NCBI GenBank assembly: GCA_039033855.1
Contig: JBCCBV010000016.1
Span: 19,696-83,695 of the forward strand
DNA length: 64,000 nucleotides
Direction of reading: 5' to 3'
Source: JBCCBV01 sp039033855
GTDB taxonomy: Bacteria; Planctomycetota; Phycisphaerae; Phycisphaerales; Phycisphaeraceae
Shown here in pieces: positions 53,630 through 62,379 of this stretch. The position numbers and the translations under genes are program-made. Under the pieces are notes generated by a model. That model made no database searches. It was not told the DNA's origin and saw only the letters and a program-made list of their open reading frames with translations. How positions within the stretch are numbered: position 1 is the first letter of the stretch; every line of letters begins with the position of its first letter.

Positions 53630-54904
53630 ATGACCGCTCCCGACGACCCGGCCCGGCCCGAGGCCCCGCAACCCGACGCCGGGCCTGCGCCGCAAGACGC
53701 CGGTGCGCAGACTTCGCGTGATACGGCCTCGGATGAAGCCGCTCCGGACGCGCCCGCCTCGGAGTCTGCTCCGTCGCCGCGGCGCTCGCGCGTCCCGCCC
53801 CCGCCGGGCGGCGGCAAGGCGTCGCGCAAGAACGCCAAGGCCGGCAAGAAGGACAAAGAAAAAGACAAGGGCGGCATCTGGAAGAACTGGGTCCGGCCGA
53901 TCCTGGTCGTGGTGACCGTGGTGGCGGTGGTGCGCTCGTCGCTCATCGACTGGAACGACGTGCCCACCGGGTCGATGAAGCCGGCCATCGTCGAGGGCGA
54001 CCGCATCTTTGTGAACAAGCTGGCGTTCGGCTTCAAGCCGCCGTTCTCGCACGGCATCCCGGTGCCGTTCACCACCACGCTCGACGACCCCGACGGCCTG
54101 CACATCAACCTCTGGGGCGGCGGGCGCGACGCATACTGGTTCGACTGGGGCCAGCCCGAGCGCGGCGACGTGGTGACCTTCTGGTCGCCGATCGACGGCA
54201 TCCGCCTGGTCAAACGCGTCGTCGGCGCGCCCAACGACACCCTGGAGATGCGCAACTGCCTGCTGTACCTCAACGGCGAGGCCGCGCAGTGGACCCCGCT
54301 CGGCCAGGACCCCGAAGACGCCCGTTTTTCTCTGTTTAACGAGAACATTGCCGGCCACAGCCGGATCATCCGCCTGGTGTGGAACGACGCGGTCGAGGTG
54401 CCGTTGCCCGGCGCGGCGCCGGCGGTATCGCTGCTGGGCCAGGCCAACCCGTCCGGGGCCGACGCGCCTGGGCCCAGGACCCGCCGGTTCGCCATCACCG
54501 AGGGCGTGCTGTCGGTCGACGGGCAGGTGGTCGAGCCGGCCACGTTCGTGCAGGCCGCCGCCCTGGCCGAGCAGGCGCTGCTGGCGTCGGTCGGCGGGCA
54601 GGCCCAGGGGCTGACCCCCGCGCAGTACGAGGCCCTCAAGGACTTGAAAATCGGCATGGTGACGCACGTACAGCTGTCAACCTTCGGCCCGGTGACGCTG
54701 GGCGAAGACCAGTTCTGGATGATGGGCGACAACCGAGACCAGAGCAAAGACGCGCGCTCGTGGGCGCGCGAAGCGGGCGACTGGAAAGCGGGCGCCATCG
54801 ATCGGCGGGCCATCGCCGGCCACGCGGGACGGATCGCCTGGTCGCTGGACAAAGAGAACTACTACCTGCCGCGCTTCGGCCGTACGTTCAAGAAGCTGGA
54901 CTGA
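53630..54904 (+). CDS. lepB: Signal peptidase I
   Basis: The protein has 424 residues. It cleaves signal peptides at the outer face of the inner membrane. The first 80 residues are an unusual Pro/Ser/Asp-rich then Lys-rich cytoplasmic extension. Residues 88-103 are the anchor (VRPILVVVTVVAVVRS). The catalytic serine is S115 in DVPTGSMKPAI and the lysine is K195 in IRLVKRVVGA. Box E reads FWMMGDNRDQSKDAR. Two insertions of about 60-90 residues separate the boxes, making the protein longer than E. coli LepB, as in other planctomycetes. Confidence 0.94.
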   Translation: MTAPDDPARPEAPQPDAGPAPQDAGAQTSRDTASDEAAPDAPASESAPSPRRSRVPPPPGGGKASRKNAKAGKKDKEKDKGGIWKNWVRPILVVVTVVAVVRSSLIDWNDVPTGSMKPAIVEGDRIFVNKLAFGFKPPFSHGIPVPFTTTLDDPDGLHINLWGGGRDAYWFDWGQPERGDVVTFWSPIDGIRLVKRVVGAPNDTLEMRNCLLYLNGEAAQWTPLGQDPEDARFSLFNENIAGHSRIIRLVWNDAVEVPLPGAAPAVSLLGQANPSGADAPGPRTRRFAITEGVLSVDGQVVEPATFVQAAALAEQALLASVGGQAQGLTPAQYEALKDLKIGMVTHVQLSTFGPVTLGEDQFWMMGDNRDQSKDARSWAREAGDWKAGAIDRRAIAGHAGRIAWSLDKENYYLPRFGRTFKKLD

Positions 54905-54964
54905 GCCGGGCGGTGATGCGCGTAGCCGTTCCAGGCAATAGCGGCGTGCCAAACGTTCTTCAAA

Positions 54965-56830
54965 TCAATAGAGCGTCTTGATGCCGTAGGCCTCGCCCAG
55001 CCGGCGGAGCTCAAGCCGTAGCGCTTCGGGCCGTCCGAGGCTGAGGTAGTCGTCGTAGAGGTCGTGGAGCTTTCGGCGGGCCCAGTCGACCGGGAGCACG
55101 GCCGGGTCGCCGGGGTCGGCCAGGCGCAGGTCGCCGGCGAAGGTGAAATCGACCTTCGGCCCGGCGCTTCGGCCGGTGAGGGTCAGCGTCACCCGGCCCG
55201 GCCGGTTAAACCGGCCGAAGACCTCGAACGTTTGCCCGCGGTGGATCGTCGGCAGCCGACGGGGGTAGACCGACCCGCCTTCGAGCGCAGCGCCGGCGGT
55301 GCGGACCTCGACCTGCTGGATCAGCGGGTACCGCAGCGTGCCCGCCAGGTCGCGGATGAGCGCGGCCGGGTCGTCCCCGCGTTCTGCGATCACCGAGAAC
55401 CCGTTGTTGCGATAGGCCAGGAAGTCGAGCAGCTCGCGGTTCGGGCGTTGGCGGCGCGCGCCCCACACGCCCACGCAGTAGATGCTGGCGCCCAGGCCGT
55501 TGTCGGCGGTCACGGTGTTGATGAGCTCGCGCGTGTCGAGCACGCCCCGGGTCGGCACGCCGTCGGAGATGAAGATGAGGTTGTAAACACGCCCCGGCTC
55601 GGGCCGTGGCACCAGCAGTTGGCGGACCGCGGCGCCGAGCGCGGTGTAGCCGGCCGGCTCTGCGTTGCGCAGGAACACGGTGGCCTGGGCGATGCGGTCG
55701 GGCGTCGCTTCTACCAGGAGCGCCGAGCCGTCGTAAAAACGCACCGCGTCGTTGAACAGCACGATGTTGAAGCGGTCGCCGGGGTTCAGCGTCGCCAGCG
55801 CCTCAGCCACGCCGGCCACGCAGGCCTGCACGGTGTGTTCTGGAATCGAACCAGAAGTATCGACGACGAACACCACGTCCTTGGGCAGGACTTCGAGCTT
55901 GGAGCGCAAAGACGGTTCGGCCCGAACACCCACGCGGAAGTAACCCGGCTCGGCGGCCCGTTGCGGGTCGACACGCTCGACGCGGTACGCGAAGTCGCGG
56001 TCCAGGCTCAAGGGCAGGTCCAGGCCGGCCATCTCGACCGCGTCGAAGCCGGCCAGTTCGGGCAGCGCCGCCAGCGGGTCGATCGCCGCCGGGCCGCCGG
56101 GACGGTTCGAGCGCGTAGCAGACCCGCCCATGCCCAGGCTGGTGAGGGTGTCGAGGTCCAGGCCGCCCGCGCCGGGCGCCGCGGCGCTTGCCGGTCCTTC
56201 GCCCAGCACCGACCCCCCGGGCGCGCCGCCCACGGTGGAGCTTGTTCCGACGGCGGTGGCCGCGAGCGCCGCGTCGGCCAAACCCGCTGCGCCGATGCCC
56301 GAGCCGGCGCCGGTGGCCGAGCCAACGCCAACCGATCCGTTGGATGCAACGGGCGTGGCGATTTCCAGCGACGCGGCGTCGGGGCCGTCGAACCACGGGT
56401 CGTCGCCGAGCGCATCCATCACGTCCACCGGGGCCTCGGCGCCGAGCAGCGGGTCGGGCTCGGCGGTGAACTCGCGCAGCGCAAGCTCGGCCGGGGCTTC
56501 GGTAGCAGGTAGATCTGGGCCCGCGGCCAGGGCGGCGTCGGCCAGCGAGGTGGCGTCGGCCGGCGCACTGTCCGAGTCGCCCGAGAGCGCGGTCGGCGGC
56601 GCGACATACCGGTCTGGCGCCCGGCGAATGGTCGAAAGCACCACCGGCGTGGTCGCGGCGCCGTCGCCCAACCCGACCGACGTGAGGGCGGGCGCCCCGA
56701 AGTACAGCCCCGCCGAGTGGGCGCCGAGGCTCAACAAGCCGGCGAGCGCCGCGGTGGCGACGGGCGCGCGCACCCAATACGGGTTGCGCACCCGCCGGGC
56801 CCGATCGGCCATGGGGAGTGGGGCGCTCAT
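54965..56830 (-). CDS. Membrane-anchored von Willebrand factor A domain protein
   Basis: The protein has 621 residues. One hydrophobic segment (APVATAALAGLLSLGAHSAG, residues 22-41) anchors it. Residues 45-270 are Ala/Gly/Asp-rich low complexity. Residues 300-480 form a VWA domain with the MIDAS start VVFVVDTSGSIPEH, AEPAGYTALGAAV with the MIDAS threonine, and LIFISDGVPTRG with the MIDAS aspartate. The C-terminal beta-rich region ends in a helical tail. It overlaps the upstream TPR gene by 4 bases, so the two are coupled. GGAG also precedes the ATG. A metal-dependent adhesion or envelope assembly role is inferred. Confidence 0.85.
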   Translation of the reverse strand: MSAPLPMADRARRVRNPYWVRAPVATAALAGLLSLGAHSAGLYFGAPALTSVGLGDGAATTPVVLSTIRRAPDRYVAPPTALSGDSDSAPADATSLADAALAAGPDLPATEAPAELALREFTAEPDPLLGAEAPVDVMDALGDDPWFDGPDAASLEIATPVASNGSVGVGSATGAGSGIGAAGLADAALAATAVGTSSTVGGAPGGSVLGEGPASAAAPGAGGLDLDTLTSLGMGGSATRSNRPGGPAAIDPLAALPELAGFDAVEMAGLDLPLSLDRDFAYRVERVDPQRAAEPGYFRVGVRAEPSLRSKLEVLPKDVVFVVDTSGSIPEHTVQACVAGVAEALATLNPGDRFNIVLFNDAVRFYDGSALLVEATPDRIAQATVFLRNAEPAGYTALGAAVRQLLVPRPEPGRVYNLIFISDGVPTRGVLDTRELINTVTADNGLGASIYCVGVWGARRQRPNRELLDFLAYRNNGFSVIAERGDDPAALIRDLAGTLRYPLIQQVEVRTAGAALEGGSVYPRRLPTIHRGQTFEVFGRFNRPGRVTLTLTGRSAGPKVDFTFAGDLRLADPGDPAVLPVDWARRKLHDLYDDYLSLGRPEALRLELRRLGEAYGIKTLY

Positions 56831-59472
56831 CCGTGCTCTCCTGCGAGTTGCCGGCGGAGCTGGGTGACGCGCTCCGCGGCTTCGGAGTCTTGGGCGAGCG
56901 TTTCCGGCTCGATGCGATCCAGGCGTGCGGCGGCGCGCCCGCTCCGGCCGTCGGCGAGGTCCAGCCGGGCCCGGGCGAGCTGGCCGTAAACGCTTTGCGG
57001 CTCGGCGTCGACCAGGTCTTGCAGTGCGCGCTCGGCGGCGGCGGGGTTGTCCAGCAGCCATTCGACCTCGGCCAGGTCGAGCAGCGCGTGCTGCGGGTTC
57101 GGGCGCAGCTCCGGGCCGGCGTAGAGGGTGACGACCCGCTTGAGAGACCTTCTTGCTTGTTCCAGATGATCGATTGCGGGGCGGACCTCGCCCTGCAAGC
57201 GGGCCTGACGCGCCCATGCGAGTTGGGCCTTGCCGTCGAGCCGGAGCGTCTGCGCCGCGGACAAAGGCGGAGCCTCGGCCGAGCGTGCCACGGCGGGGGC
57301 GAGCGCCTGCACGGCGTCGCCCGGGCGATCGATCGACAACAAGAGCACGGCCTGGCGATGGCAGGCGGTGTCGCGCAGCGTCGTGTCGGTCGTCGACGCG
57401 GCCGCAAGCTGCGCATACAGCCCAAGGGCCCGGTCGTTCTGCCCCGCGAGCGCGTACGCGTCGGCCAAACGCAGGCCGGCTTGTCGGGCGAGCGCCGGGT
57501 CGTCGGCCGCTTGGACCCTCGGCTCAACCAGCGCGATCGCCGCGTTGGGGTTGTCTTGCGCAAGTTCTTGATCGGCAAGCCACAGGGCCTCTTCCACTTC
57601 GAGCGCTTCGGCTCCGGCGATCTCGACGGCTATTCGGAGCGCCGCTGTGGCGGAGGCCTGGGCATCGGCTTGGGCTTGCCCGGTCAACGTATTGACGCGC
57701 TGCCGTTGCGCCGACCCGGCCACGCGCAGGCCCAGCACGCGCTGTTCGACGGCCAGGCGCTCGTCCTGCCCCGCAGCGATCAGCCGTGCGGCACCGGCGT
57801 CGGGCTCGCCCGAGCGCACTTCCAGCAACCCCAGGCGGAAACGCGCGAGCGACGCCACGGCGTCGTCTTCGCCGGCCTCAAGCAGCACGCGCAGCGCGCC
57901 GCGGGCGCCGTCGGTGTCGCCGAGCAGGCGCTGGGCCTCGGCGTAATGGAGCACGGCCCGCCTGCGGTCGGCCGGGCCGACCGACTCGTCTTCCACCAGG
58001 GCTTGTGCGGACGCGAGCGCCCGGTCGGGCTGCCCGAGCGCCAAGCGCAACTCCACGGCTTGCAACCGAGCCGATGTTTGCGACCCGCTGGCCAGCGGCG
58101 CCGACGCATCGGTGGTCGACTCGGACGCCAGCATGCGCTCCAGGTCTGCGAGCGACGCGTCGAGCTGGCCGGCCTGGCGGTAAGCCTCGGCCCGGCGCTG
58201 CAGCGCTTGGCGGTAGTAGGGGTACGACGGGCCGCGCTCGACCAACGGCGTCAACGACGCGACCTGCGCCGCGGGGTCGGCCTGCGCATCGGCGGTGGCG
58301 GCGGATACGAAGACCGCGTCGATGAGCAACGGCGAGTCGGGGTGGCGCCGGGCGAGCGCGTCGAGCGTGCGGCGCATTGCGTCAGTCTGGTTGAGCTCAC
58401 GCTGGCTGATGGCCAGGCGCAGCAGCACGTCGTCGGCCAGGCCGTCGTCTTCGTAGCCCACGGCGACCGACCCGAGCAGGCGCACGGCGAGCGCGTGGTC
58501 TTCGAGCCGTTGGGCCGACCGGCCCACGGCGTACACCGCGGCGACCCGGGCCGATCCTTCGAGTTGGCGTTGCACGGCGTCGAACGCTTGAAGCGCCTCG
58601 GCGTCGCGCTCGAGCGCGTGCAGGGCGCGCAGGCGCCCGGCCAGGGCCCAGCCGGTTTCGGGCGCATCCGGGTGCGCGGCCAGCAGGGCGCCAAACAACC
58701 GCAAGGCTGTATCGGGCTCGCCGTCGGCGGAGGCCAACCGCCCGGCCAATAGCAGTGCGACGGGCGCGGCGTCTCCGGGCCGGTCGGGGTCGGCGACGGG
58801 CGCGAGCGCGGCGCGGGCCGCGGGCAGTGCGCCGGCCTCGGCGTGCAGGCGAGCGAGTTCGAGCAGCGCTTCTTGACGCAACGCCGGGGGGCCTTGGGAC
58901 GCGCGCTCGAGCCTTGCGACCGCGGCGGCCCGGTTGCCCAGCTGGCGGTACGCGCCGCCGAGCAGGTACGCCGAGGCGTAAGCCACGGAGCTTTCCGCGG
59001 CATCGGGCTGAGCGGGTACGCGTTCTAGCACGGCCACGGCCATATCGAGTTCGCCGGTGTCCAGCAGCACTTGGCCGCGCAGGAGGTTCACCCGGTCGAG
59101 GTCGATGAGCGTCGGGTCGGGCGCATTCTGCAGGGCTTGCCCGGCGGCGGCCGGGTCGCCGTTCTTACGGAGGATCAAGGCCAGGTAATACGCCGAGTCG
59201 CCGCGTTTGGGTGCGTCGGGGTATTGGTCGAGGTGGCGTCGGAACTCGTCGGCGGCGTCGACCAGCTCGCCCCGACGCATGAGCTTGTAGGCGAACAGGA
59301 ACTGGCGGTGCGCGGGCGTGTCGATTGCAACGGCGGGATCGGCCACGGGTTGGGCCGCGGGTTGCGAGAGGGCCTGACTCGCGGGCGCCGTGAGCACGCA
59401 CGCCAGTCCGAGGGTCAAGCCGAGTCTCGCCCGGCCGGGCAAGGGCGTGTTGCGATGAGGATTGCGTCGCAT
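56827..59472 (-). CDS. Secreted TPR-repeat protein
   Basis: The protein has 881 residues. A signal peptide (LGLTLGLACVLTAPASQAL) ends near residue 36. The whole mature part is helical TPR-like repeats: FLFAYKLMRRGELVDAADEF, YYLALILRKNGDPAAAGQAL, AEAYRQAGQLDASLADLERM, LADAYALAGQNDRALGLYAQ and others to residue 860. It should act as a periplasmic scaffold. The stop overlaps the start of the VWA gene as ATGA, so the products probably form a complex. hldE lies 87 bases upstream on the same strand. Confidence 0.85.
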   Translation of the reverse strand: MRRNPHRNTPLPGRARLGLTLGLACVLTAPASQALSQPAAQPVADPAVAIDTPAHRQFLFAYKLMRRGELVDAADEFRRHLDQYPDAPKRGDSAYYLALILRKNGDPAAAGQALQNAPDPTLIDLDRVNLLRGQVLLDTGELDMAVAVLERVPAQPDAAESSVAYASAYLLGGAYRQLGNRAAAVARLERASQGPPALRQEALLELARLHAEAGALPAARAALAPVADPDRPGDAAPVALLLAGRLASADGEPDTALRLFGALLAAHPDAPETGWALAGRLRALHALERDAEALQAFDAVQRQLEGSARVAAVYAVGRSAQRLEDHALAVRLLGSVAVGYEDDGLADDVLLRLAISQRELNQTDAMRRTLDALARRHPDSPLLIDAVFVSAATADAQADPAAQVASLTPLVERGPSYPYYRQALQRRAEAYRQAGQLDASLADLERMLASESTTDASAPLASGSQTSARLQAVELRLALGQPDRALASAQALVEDESVGPADRRRAVLHYAEAQRLLGDTDGARGALRVLLEAGEDDAVASLARFRLGLLEVRSGEPDAGAARLIAAGQDERLAVEQRVLGLRVAGSAQRQRVNTLTGQAQADAQASATAALRIAVEIAGAEALEVEEALWLADQELAQDNPNAAIALVEPRVQAADDPALARQAGLRLADAYALAGQNDRALGLYAQLAAASTTDTTLRDTACHRQAVLLLSIDRPGDAVQALAPAVARSAEAPPLSAAQTLRLDGKAQLAWARQARLQGEVRPAIDHLEQARRSLKRVVTLYAGPELRPNPQHALLDLAEVEWLLDNPAAAERALQDLVDAEPQSVYGQLARARLDLADGRSGRAAARLDRIEPETLAQDSEAAERVTQLRRQLAGEHG

Positions 59473-59559
59473 GGGCGTCGCCTTGAGGGTGTTCGGTTGC
59501 CGGGTCGGACGCGCCTCGGTGCCCGGCGGTTCACGCGGTTCAGAACGGTTCAGGCCCGT

Positions 59560-61038
59560 TTAGGCCAGAGCCCGCATGCGGTCGATCAGCCCGGTCGTGG
59601 ACCGGCCCTGGACCAGGTCGATCAGTTCGACGCGCCCGCCGTTGGCTTCGACCACGTCGCGGCCGACCACGGTGTCGAGCGTGTAATCGGCGCCTTTCAC
59701 CAGCACGTCCGGGCGAATCTTGCGGATCAGCTCCAACGGCGTGTCTTGGTCAAAGGGCAGCAGGTAATCGATGCTTTCGAGCTCGGACAACACCAGCAGG
59801 CGGTCGTCGAGGTGGTTGACCGGCCGGCCTTCGCCCTTGAGCCGTCGGATCGAGTCGTCGGTGTTCAGGCCGACCACGAGCTTGTGGCCCTGGCGTTTGG
59901 CGGCGCGGAGGTACTGCACGTGGCCGGCGTGGAGCAGGTCGAAGCAGCCGTTGGTGAACACGATCTTCCGCCCGGCCGAGCGGTGGGCCGACAGCTCGGG
60001 CAGCAACTCGACGATGGTGCGCACCTTGCCGCGCTCGCCGCGTGATTCGTCGAGCAGCGCGGCCAGCAATTCATCGAAGGGGATCGGCGTGACGCCCGGG
60101 CGTTCGACCTCTAAACCGGCGGCCAGGTTGGCGAGTTCGACGGCCTGGCTCCACGGCGCGTCGTTGCAGCGAGCGGCGCACAACGCGGCCACGACCATGT
60201 CGCCGGCGCCGGTCACGTCGTACACCTCGCGCGCGCGGGTGGGGATGGCTTGGACCGGCTCGTCGCGCGCCAGCAGCAAGGCGCCCGACCGGTCGAGCGT
60301 GAGCACCACGCGGTCGAAGCCGACCTCTTCGAGCAACCACCGGCCGACTTGCTCGGGCGAAGCGCCTGCGTGTTGCGGGCCGGCCGCCAGGTAGGCCTCG
60401 GTTCGGTTGGGGGTGATGCACGTGGCGCCGGCGTACTTGGCGTAGTCGGACACGGCCGCGGGGTCGACATACACCGGGGTGCCGGCCTGGCGTGCGGCGT
60501 CGATGACGGCCCGGCAAACGTCGTGCCCGAGCACGCCCTTGCCGTAGTCCTCGAGCACCACCGCATCGACCGCCGAGACGGCGGCGATGGCCCGACCGAT
60601 CAGGTCGGCGCGCACCGAATCGGGCAACGGCTGGCGCGACTCGACGTCCATCCGGAACATCTTCTGCGGGTGGCGGTGCTGGGCCAGGCCGATGAGGTTG
60701 TGCTTGACGGTGGTCGGCCGGTCGCGGTCGACGGCGAGCGCGGCGGTATCGCACCCCGCGTCGTCGAGCGCGTGCTTGAGGATCGACCCGGCCGAGTCCC
60801 CGCCGATGACCCCGGCGATGGCGACGTCGCACCGTAGGGCCAGCAGGTCGAGCGCGACGTTGGCGGCGCCGCCGGGCGCGTGGTGCTCGCGCTCGACGGC
60901 CAGCACGGGCACGGGGGCGTCGGGCGACAGCCGATCGGCGTTGCCGTAGGCGTAGCGGTCGAGCATGAGGTCGCCGACGACCAGCACCTTGGCCCGGCGC
61001 CAGCGGTCCATGAGTTCGATGAGTTGGCCCAGAGACAT
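59560..61038 (-). CDS. hldE: Bifunctional D-glycero-beta-D-manno-heptose-7-phosphate kinase / 1-phosphate adenylyltransferase
   Basis: The protein has 492 residues. Residues 1-330 are a PfkB-type kinase (VGDLMLDRYAYGNADRLSPD, PGGAANVALDLLAL, DVTGAGDMVVAAL). Residues 345-492 are the cytidylyltransferase-fold domain (IVFTNGCFDLLHAGHVQYLR, GLNTDDSIRRLKGEGRPVN, VLVKGADYTLDTVVGRDVVE). It makes ADP-heptose for the LPS core. Its ATG is 9 bases after the lpxK stop, and a TAGACT box overlaps that stop, so it may be both co-transcribed and separately started. Confidence 0.96.
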   Translation of the reverse strand: MSLGQLIELMDRWRRAKVLVVGDLMLDRYAYGNADRLSPDAPVPVLAVEREHHAPGGAANVALDLLALRCDVAIAGVIGGDSAGSILKHALDDAGCDTAALAVDRDRPTTVKHNLIGLAQHRHPQKMFRMDVESRQPLPDSVRADLIGRAIAAVSAVDAVVLEDYGKGVLGHDVCRAVIDAARQAGTPVYVDPAAVSDYAKYAGATCITPNRTEAYLAAGPQHAGASPEQVGRWLLEEVGFDRVVLTLDRSGALLLARDEPVQAIPTRAREVYDVTGAGDMVVAALCAARCNDAPWSQAVELANLAAGLEVERPGVTPIPFDELLAALLDESRGERGKVRTIVELLPELSAHRSAGRKIVFTNGCFDLLHAGHVQYLRAAKRQGHKLVVGLNTDDSIRRLKGEGRPVNHLDDRLLVLSELESIDYLLPFDQDTPLELIRKIRPDVLVKGADYTLDTVVGRDVVEANGGRVELIDLVQGRSTTGLIDRMRALA

Positions 61039-61044
61039 GGCCTC

Positions 61045-61050
61045 AGTCTA
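61045..61050 (-). promoter_or_regulatory. Putative -10 box TAGACT (leaderless hldE)
   Basis: TAGACT overlaps the lpxK stop codon and ends 6 bases before the hldE ATG. Confidence 0.45.
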
Positions 61051-62151
61051 CGCTGGCGACGCCCCGGGTCGTGGCTCCAGCGATGACTCCGGGCTCATGG
61101 CGGATGCGGAGGCCGCATTGGAGATGAGCGCGTCGAACTTGCCCAGCACCGCGTCGCCGCCGGCGATCCAGCGCAAGCCCAGCCTCGGCCGGAGCACGGG
61201 GATCGGCCAGCCGCCCGGGGGGACGTCTCGCCGCCACTTGACCCAGTCTTTGCCGGTGGTGACCACGGCCTGGGCGCCCGCGGCCTGGGCGCGCTGGGCG
61301 TGGGCCAGCGGCTCGCCGTGCGCATAAGCGTGGTGGTCGGGCAGAGCCTGGGAACCGACGAGCCGCTGCGCCGCGGACTCGAGTTGTCCGAAGAAGCCGC
61401 GCGGGTTGCCCAGTCCGCAGACGCCGAACACCGCGAGGTCGGCCAGGTCGGTCGTAGGCCGCGGGCGGTCTTCGTGGTCGAGCAGGTCGAGCCAGTCGAA
61501 GGCGGTACGGGCCGTGGGTAGCCCCGCCGCGGTTTCATCGACCCGGCGTTCGATGGCTTGGAGCGCGGGCTCGTCGGCGCGGTCGCAGCGGGTGAGCACC
61601 ACGGCGTCGGCGCGGCGGAGGGCCCCAATGGGTTCACGCAAGAGCCCTCGGGGCAGCAGCCTGCCGTGACCCCAGGGTTGGAGGGCGTCGATGAGCACCA
61701 GGTCCAGGTCGCGCGCGGCCTGGCGGTGTTGGAAGCCGTCGTCGAGAACGAACACGTCGATGCCCGGGTCGAGCTCGAGCGCCTTGGCGGCGATGGCGGC
61801 GCGGTCGGGGTCGGTGCACACGCGCACGCCGTCGCCCAGCAGGCTGCGCATCTCGTCGGCCTCGTCGCCCCCGTAGCCGCGGCTGAGCACGCAGGGCCGG
61901 GCGCTGCGCATAAGCAGGTGTTGACAGAGGGCGACGGTGGTCGGCGTCTTGCCCGACCCGCCGGCGGTCAGGTTGCCCACCGACACGGCCGGGCGCCCCA
62001 GCGGCTTGGGCTTGCGCAGGCCGGCGTCGAACATCGCCATGCGGGCCGCGTTGGCCACGCGGTAGCCCGGGGACAGCAGGCTCAAGCCGACCCGCGCGGC
62101 GCGGGCGGCGACGTTCTTGTCTTGGCCGGATTGAATCGCGTGGAGGTCCAT
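61048..62151 (-). CDS. lpxK: Tetraacyldisaccharide 4'-kinase (lipid A)
   Basis: The protein has 367 residues and phosphorylates the lipid A disaccharide. The P-loop reads VGNLTAGGSGKTPTTVAL. CVLSRGYGGDEADEM, DVFVLDDGFQHRQAARDLDL and GRLLPRGLLREP are family signatures. The C-terminus ends with a disordered 25-residue tail. ATG at 62149-62151 is preferred; a GTG six codons upstream is possible but lies close to the repeat element. With hldE it indicates lipopolysaccharide in this organism. Confidence 0.94.
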   Translation of the reverse strand: MDLHAIQSGQDKNVAARAARVGLSLLSPGYRVANAARMAMFDAGLRKPKPLGRPAVSVGNLTAGGSGKTPTTVALCQHLLMRSARPCVLSRGYGGDEADEMRSLLGDGVRVCTDPDRAAIAAKALELDPGIDVFVLDDGFQHRQAARDLDLVLIDALQPWGHGRLLPRGLLREPIGALRRADAVVLTRCDRADEPALQAIERRVDETAAGLPTARTAFDWLDLLDHEDRPRPTTDLADLAVFGVCGLGNPRGFFGQLESAAQRLVGSQALPDHHAYAHGEPLAHAQRAQAAGAQAVVTTGKDWVKWRRDVPPGGWPIPVLRPRLGLRWIAGGDAVLGKFDALISNAASASAMSPESSLEPRPGASPA

Positions 62152-62164
62152 GGGTAGAGCGTTC

Positions 62165-62374
62165 ACCACAGAGGCACAGAGACACAGAGACGGAGTGCGA
62201 AAAGGTCAGAGAGAACGAAAGCAGCGTTTCATACGCTGGTCAAACCGCAGACCGGCACCGCCAACACAATCCAATCACCACACATTGTCGGGTTGGATCT
62301 CCTTGCGTCTGATCGGAGCCGAGAGGCCTTCGTGGTTTCTGCTTTGCTTCTCTGTGTCTCTGCGCCTCTGTGGT
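62165..62374. mobile_element. MITE-like element with 26-bp terminal inverted repeats
   Basis: 62165-62190 and 62349-62374 are reverse complements with one mismatch, built from repeats of CACAGAG. The 210-bp unit has no open frame of note and is less GC-rich than the rest. It contains a smaller hairpin (CAGCGT-5-ACGCTG) at 62222-62238. No target duplication is evident. It fills almost the whole gap between lpxK and ymdB. Similar CACAGAG-type palindromic repeats are scattered in many bacterial genomes; they are non-autonomous and need a transposase elsewhere. Confidence 0.65.
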
Positions 62375-62379
62375 CTTCT

